Shown: positions 20,050-25,360 of the stretch, one piece after another
Numbering within the stretch: the first letter of the stretch is position 1
Layout of the letters: each line of letters begins with the position of its first letter
NCBI GenBank assembly: GCA_018398765.1
Contig: JAHBMJ010001864.1
Location: 1 to 25,360 of the forward strand
Reading direction: 5' to 3'
DNA: 25,360 nt
Source of the DNA: Chromera velia
Lineage: Eukaryota; Sar; Chromeraceae
The notes under the pieces: model-generated
Database searches by the model: none
Seen by the model: only the letters and a program-made list of their open reading frames with translations
What the model was told of the DNA's origin: nothing
Made by a program: the position numbers and the translations under genes

Positions 20050-22908
20050 CTGTGTACTTAGAGTCTGTCTTGACAACCTTCCCCTGCGCGAAAAAGAAAG
20101 TCAGACGAGACAATGAAAGTGGGGACACAAGACGAGACAAGAGGGTGTGTGAAAATCTAGGAGCGTCGATTGGTTGGCCTATCCACCCCTCTGTTTGTCC
20201 ATGTCTCACTCCGTCTGTTTGCCCGTTCTGCTGCCATCTATCCGACCGTATGTCTCCTGGTAGTCTCGTGAAAGATCGAAGGCGAAGCAGGTAGAGTCGC
20301 TGCAGTGTGTGTGCTTACCACCGACTTCCATGCCTGCAGATTTTTGTTCCTTCTTTTGGTCGTCCGTTGCAACTCTCTTTTGTTTCGCTGAACGAAAAAG
20401 ACTGAAGAAAAGTCAACGGGTCGTGACTCTGCCCCGCAGGTTGGCATTGATCAAAACGAGTTGCACACAATGGTTGAACGGCCTCTGAGTACGCTTGTCT
20501 TCTGGAAGCAGCGTTCAGGAGTACAGTGAAGAGATCATGAGAAGAAGGCCTGAAACTCTTTAAAGCTCTTTCCCCCGTCATACCTGTCGTCGGTGTCTCT
20601 CCTTCTTCTGGATCACCCAGTCTTTGCCCTTGACCTTCGACGCTGCCTTTGCTGCTTTTCTGTTCACTCTCTCCCTCTCTCTCCCCGACGACCGCGCTGT
20701 GGCCTCTCGTGCCTCGTCCTCTGGAACACCGTCAAGCGCCTGCAGGCACTCAGGAGGCAGAGGAAGGGGGGGGAAGGGCAAAGGGCAGCTTCCATTTCCA
20801 TGCCCCTTAAACGATCGATCGAGTTGTTCCAACGGACAGCGAGATCCTTTGCGGGATCAGTAGAGCTGAATCGAATCGAGAGTTGCTACGTCTTTCCATA
20901 CTTCCCCAAATTGAAATAGAGATGGTATTCCCCTTTGGCTAGAAGGCAGGTGCTAACTGTTCAGAGATACTTGCTTGCTTACTTGCTTTGCGTCTCTGCA
21001 CCTTGAGGATTGTTCTCTTTGCTTCTCCTCTTCCACTTCTTCTTCTTCTTCTTCTTCTTCTGTCTTCCTCTTCTGTCCCTGTGCACACACGCACCAGTCC
21101 TGGTGGACCCAACTCACCTTGGGCATCTGGGGGGGGACGGAGACAAATCCAGCGTAGAGACACAGGAAGTACCTGCAGAGCAGGAAAGACAAGAAGAGAG
21201 GGATCGGACTTTCTTTCAAGGATTCGAGACAGACAAGGGGATAAATGACGCGCAGTGATGCAGACAGCAGACAGGGCAGCGCTTCAGGAAGGAGTGAGCG
21301 AAACACACAGTGAAAAGCGAAGCCGTGACTCGCGTCCGCTTCCCCCCCACCCTCACTTTTTGGCTCTCGTCGAATTCGGATAGTCTACCACCAAGCCTCC
21401 ACCGAACCCTGCAGACAGGCAGACAGACACACACGCAGGCACGAAGACAGACAGACAGACACACATGCAGGCAAAAGGACAGACAGATCGACACTTGTGT
21501 ATTCGGAGGTGAAGGACAAACTGCGGGTAGGGACGCTCTCAGACGGCGTAACCAAATACTGTGATTCTCTTTTCTAAGCGAATGAGCCACACCGACTTTG
21601 CATCTAGAAACACACGACGTCCCCAGAAGGTCAGCCACAAACGTGCCAGCCAAATGAATCCTCAAAGACCCCCCATCAATCGCAGAGGCATACTGACACG
21701 CTGCTGTGGTGCTCTAAAGAAACAAACGTGAGAGAATCAGGAGTTGTTCAATCAGGTGCCGTCGGACCTACCGTTTCTCATTGCGGCTGCGGTGATCATT
21801 TCAACCTGTGAGGGCGTCTCTGGATAAAACTGGAGCGCCTGCGTTCACTCGGGAAGGAGGCGAAGCAAACGAGGGTCAGTCAAAGAAGGCGGTAATGACT
21901 GTCAAAGGAAAGCAAAGAGGAAGGAAAGATGGAAAGAAAGAAAAAAGAGATGGGAAAAGAAGCTGAAATGGTCCTGCTTCAGTTTGTGCAGTTGATTACA
22001 GGCGTCTCCCACAAGTAACAACCCAACCCTCCACGGCCCCCAAACCCACCCACCGCTCTTCCCCCCCTGGTCAGACAGTTGTAGAGGGACTTGAAGAAAG
22101 CGCACAGACGTTTGAAGGGCTCGTGGCCTTTTCTGTCCGCGTTGCACAACCATTGGATTGCAGAGATGCTGCGAAAGAGACGAAGGAAGCAAAGATGCAC
22201 GGAAATGATTGATGGAAGAAATGGAGGTGGAAACAAGCCTCCGTCCGAAGAGCCTCATCAACAATTGTAAATTCAGACTCCGCAGCAGTTTATATTCAAT
22301 CCAGCTTCCTTCCCTTCAGGGCATGATGAACGCATTAATTGTCCGTCTGTTCCCCTACTTCGCTTCTCAGAGAATCCGTGCTCTTCCTCAATTCACGTGT
22401 GGTCACAAACCCTCCCCGAAAAGCACATACAAGAAGGAAAACGCACCTGATGACTCCGTCAAAAACTCCAGGCCGAAAGCCGAACCCTGAGGGAGAGGGA
22501 CGGGAGAAATGAACACGAAACAAACAGAAAACAGGAAATGAAGTACGCTACGGCTTTCAGTCTGCGCGCATCGATCTGATAGAATAAGAAGGAATAGAAA
22601 CTTTCCTCTGTATGAGAAGATTGAATTGCTTTAAGTCAGGGAGGCACAAAAAGAGCCCAGCAGAAGTATGTGTGAGCACAGTGGGGAAAGATGTCTCTCT
22701 GCATGAGGTAAAATAAAAGAGGGACCCCCCGACGAACCAACCTTGGCCGGCATCTCCCAGCATGATGTCTCCTTCCACTTCTCTATTTCGAGCGACTTCT
22801 GCAGAGAAAAGCATTTGTTGTCATAAACAAGATCAACTCGTGGCTTTCTAGAAAAGGGGACCAGCACACCTGCTGTTTGTCTTCCTGCCTGTCCATCCGA
22901 AAGACACT

Positions 22909-22939
<31 letters not shown>

Positions 22940-23602
22940 CCGCCGCCCCTCCCCACCTTGTCTTCCTCGCTCACTGGCTCTCTCGTCCCTGTCTTCTTCA
23001 CGCAACTGACCCAACATGGCTTGCGAGATGTCCACCCCAACCCACGTGTGTCCCTTCTCACTGAGAACGTCCCCCGAAATCCCACTGCCACACCCAACGT
23101 CCAAGATCATGCAGGGTCTCTGCATGCACACGGATTCAAAGGAGAACGAGAAGAAAGAAACAAATGGTCCAGCGATAACGGACCGACACAGTCAGAGGAA
23201 GAAGCCAGGACAACGACAGAGAAAGAGCAGCTCTCTTCGGGGGAGACGGAGTGCTGGAAGGAAGGGGGAGGGGAGCCGAATTTTGAAGGTTCTTGAGCTA
23301 CAGGAAGAGACGGAGAAGCTTCGCAGCATGGCCAGTGATCAACGTACGTCAGGCAAGAGGAGGAGCTCCACTGCTCTCTCTGACATCCTGGACTGGATCT
23401 CAATCATACGCGAGCTGCTGGCGTACTTGTCAGCCTCCTCCTCATTGTAGAACTGCAATGACAGCGAAGTGTCACAAGACCAGGAATGACGTGAATGTGC
23501 TTACATACATGATTGGGGCAAGAGCAAAGGTGAAAGTGGTTGCGATGCGAGGTAAGGACCACTGACGATCTCGGGAGGCGCAAGGTGCTCTGGTCTGCTC
23601 AT
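20050..23602 (-). CDS. BUD23: 18S rRNA (guanine-N7) methyltransferase, BUD23/WBSCR22 type, 11 exons found
   Basis: Exons in transcript order: 23602-23567, 23452-23348, 23119-23011, 22798-22742, 22486-22447, 22168-22054, 21838 to about 21772, 21408-21357, 21172-21118, 20739-20584, 20083-20050. Every intron is GT-AG and all phases agree. The product starts [12 protein letters not shown], followed by [10 protein letters not shown] and [10 protein letters not shown], as in yeast and human BUD23. SAM-binding motif I is [11 protein letters not shown], then [39 protein letters not shown] and [10 protein letters not shown]. The C-terminal WBS-methyltransferase domain ends [16 protein letters not shown] then KYTG. 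BUD23, with its activator TRMT112, methylates a conserved guanine of 18S rRNA and is needed for 40S maturation in the nucleus. The 826 coding bases give 275 residues against about 280 for human. Exon 11 ends phase 1 at a GTCAGC donor; the expected short basic last exon was not identified. Confidence 0.95.
21036..21061. repeat. (CTT)n trinucleotide repeat in BUD23 intron 9
   Basis: About eight CTT units. Read on the BUD23 strand it is (AAG/GAA)n and would encode Glu/Lys-rich sequence if the intron were retained. Confidence 0.9.
21412..21490. repeat. Imperfect ACAG/GCAGG tandem repeat in BUD23 intron 7
   Basis: Alternating CAGACAGACA and CACGCAGGCA type units over about 75 bases, immediately upstream (on the gene strand) of the exon 8 acceptor. 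On that strand it is (CTGT)n, so it also supplies the pyrimidine tract. Confidence 0.8.
22907..22939. repeat. (CT)n(ATCT)n microsatellite in BUD23 intron 3
   Basis: Nine CT units followed by about four ATCT units. Confidence 0.9.
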
Positions 23603-24584
23603 CTTCTGCCGAATCACAAGCAACACAGCGGTACAAGAGGTCAGATCTTTCTGACACACAAAGACTCCTCACAGCGCCTGCTGCTCTTGCCGCATGGAAA
23701 ACTCTTTTCACCTGGAAACAGGCAATGGTTACCAAAGCTTCAAGTGGGAAAAACGCACATTCAAGGGCAGGATCGAGCGCTGTATGCATGTGCGTACGTA
23801 TCGATCAATCTTCACGGATCTGCGTAAAACCGATTATTCGGCTGAATATTCCCATGCGTACGGTTTAGCACAAAATATTCATTGAGCGGATATAGCCGGC
23901 CAAACTTAATTAATTTTAATGCTCCTGCGGAGCATGCCGTGGCCCCGTTGAAAGGGGGAAACCGGGGGTCGCGCATTATCGCGTATGAAGGCCTAAATAC
24001 AACTAAAAATTAGTCTAAAATTCTTACTTATAGTTATAGCAAATCGATCTGCAAACTGTCTACAATACATATTCTTTACCTGAGTTTATAAAACTAATTT
24101 GCCATATTTTTTCTAACATTTTTAAAAAGGAAAAAATGACGATCTAGAGAATGATTGACTCGTTTTCTAGTTAACGTGATCTCTCAATACACTAATAACT
24201 CGATTAGGTTCGATACGAAAACATAGTAAAGGTATTTGTGAAAAGGCCCCAGACACGAAGGACGGTCCGAGGACTGGGGAGGAGTGAGCCAACAGTATTT
24301 GACCTAGTCTTTGACAGTGTATTACAGTGTCTGCATGTATGTCTGCATCACTTACACAATAGTTACTCTTTCATCATCTTTTACCCTTTGTCCTAGCCTT
24401 TGTCTCTCAATCTTGCTGTTTGTCTGAGACACTGTCAGCTTCTCTACTTCAGTCTGGGTGCATCAGCCTCGATCTCTTTCTCCTATGCAGAACCGTACAT
24501 CCATTTGGCTCTTTCCCTCTGTCGCTCTCTATCTCTCCCTGATCATGAGTCTTCATCTGCCACCTGTCTGCTAACGTGCGTACG

Positions 24585-24589
<5 letters not shown>
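23603..24589. other. Spacer upstream of BUD23
   Basis: No convincing gene. A 63-codon plus-strand frame at 23694-23885 is open from an ATG 91 bases from the BUD23 start but has no recognised domain. From about 23900 to 24240 the DNA is AT-rich apart from a GC-rich island. Confidence 0.5.
23919..23993. repeat. GC-rich cluster of short inverted repeats
   Basis: ATGCTCC-TGC-GGAGCAT (23919-23935) is a perfect 7-bp stem. It is followed by CCCC-N7-GGGG near 23943-23957 and CGCG-N6-CGCG near 23971-23984, all in otherwise AT-rich DNA. Identity is unknown. Confidence 0.5.
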
Positions 24590-24629
<40 letters not shown>

Positions 24630-24630
24630 G

Positions 24631-24666
<36 letters not shown>
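24590..24666. repeat. (CA)n(GA)n compound microsatellite, first copy
   Basis: About 33 bases of CA, a short TCACGTA spacer, then about 32 bases of GA. Confidence 0.95.
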
Positions 24667-24673
<7 letters not shown>

Positions 24674-24767
24674 TTTACACTCTCACTGCTACATCGCACG
24701 CACACATAAGCACGCACATTACTCAGACTGACAAGCTCGCACAGGTATAGATCGCACACGCATGGAT

Positions 24768-24768
<1 letters not shown>

Positions 24769-24809
<41 letters not shown>

Positions 24810-24810
24810 A

Positions 24811-24866
<56 letters not shown>

Positions 24867-24870
24867 AAGA
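24769..24870. repeat. (CA)n(GA)n compound microsatellite, second copy
   Basis: About 60 bases of CA followed by about 35 bases of GA, with the same order and orientation as the repeat 100 bases upstream. Confidence 0.95.
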
Positions 24871-25306
24871 GAACGGAAGATCAGATAGGGACGTGTTAAG
24901 GAATGTTCCCTTTCCTTCAAAGTTTCTAAGGCTTTCATTTCATTCACAGACTGATACGCAGAACATTCAAAATTGTGCAGTGCAAAAAGAAGCAGTGGCC
25001 CTGGGCAGTGACCCCAAAGCAGGCAAGCAACCCAGAGAGTTTTAAGTGTGATTTCAAGCAAACAGACCTCGGTGCACCGCCTGGTGGTTGTACAAAGGAA
25101 TATGCAGGCAAACACACACCGAGAGACAACCATACACACTAGCATACACAGGCCCTTGCGGTAGAGTGGAGCGGGAATGTTACAGAGCCTTTCAAAGGAA
25201 ACTCTCACGTACATACAAAAATACACGAGGCAGATTCTGAAAGGCCGACACAATGAAATACATCATGGATGTAGTCCTGCTAGAGCCTTGAAGTACAAGC
25301 TGCCCA

Positions 25307-25310
<4 letters not shown>
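24871..25310. other. Right-end spacer
   Basis: No gene recognised. A 176-codon minus frame (24723-25253) depends on the microsatellite for much of its length and shows no family. Confidence 0.5.

Positions 25311-25360
<50 letters not shown>
25311..25360. repeat. (CT)n microsatellite at the window end
   Basis: Fifty bases of pure CT reach the last base, so the true length is unknown. Confidence 0.97.

Noticed and set aside
19810-20076. Minus-strand ORF downstream of BUD23 exon 11
   Set aside because: Overlaps exon 11 in another frame, and no splice model joins it to BUD23 with a family-like C-terminus.
23694-23885. 63-codon plus-strand ORF beside the BUD23 start
   Set aside because: Short, no recognised family, no splice or codon-bias support; more likely promoter DNA.
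16302-24182. Shared TTAACGTGATCT between the spacer at 16313 and that at 24171
   Set aside because: A 12-base match is expected by chance in a window this size, and the flanks do not align beyond a few bases.
24208-24217. tRNA B-box-like GGTTCGATAC
   Set aside because: No acceptor stem, anticodon arm or A box can be drawn around it.
24723-25253. 176-codon minus-strand ORF
   Set aside because: Its C-terminal third is translated microsatellite and the rest shows no family.

Overview
This is eukaryotic nuclear DNA. It has GT-AG introns with long pyrimidine tracts, an 11-exon housekeeping gene, non-LTR retrotransposon relics, GC-balanced genes separated by AT-rich spacers, and many dinucleotide microsatellites. 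A giant PPR-type protein with a signal-peptide-plus-basic leader suggests a nucleus serving a complex (secondary) plastid. A photosynthetic alveolate such as a chromerid is my best guess. That is inference, not a sequence match. Both ends of the window lie in simple repeats ((CA)n on the left, (CT)n on the right), as expected of a contig that broke at microsatellites.

Layout. 1-220: microsatellite, probably inside an intron. 228-1928 (minus): N-terminal exon of a Piezo-like mechanosensitive channel that runs off the left end. 1929-3112: divergent spacer holding a worn LINE reverse-transcriptase tail (about 2720-3110). 3113-11176 (plus): four-exon gene for a protein of about 2,477 residues made of PPR-like helical repeats, with an organelle-type leader. 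11177-12727: spacer with (CT)n(GT)n. 12728-16277: a 5'-truncated, inactivated LINE (13252-15753) lying exactly between two 524-bp direct repeats. 16653-18788 (minus): single-exon protein with about 17 ankyrin repeats. 18789-20049: mostly AT-rich spacer. 20050-23602 (minus): BUD23-type 18S rRNA guanine-N7 methyltransferase, with eleven exons reconstructed here and a short last exon not found. 23603-25360: spacer with a GC-rich palindrome cluster and CA/GA microsatellites.

The genes do not form a pathway: a membrane mechanosensor, an organelle RNA-binding protein, a cytosolic/nuclear scaffold and a ribosome-biogenesis enzyme. The most unusual object is the LINE insertion between 524-bp repeats. 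The two repeats have no indels and differ at nine sites, all transitions and mostly CpA/TpA. The two in-frame stops inside the LINE can also be read as C-to-T changes in CA dinucleotides.
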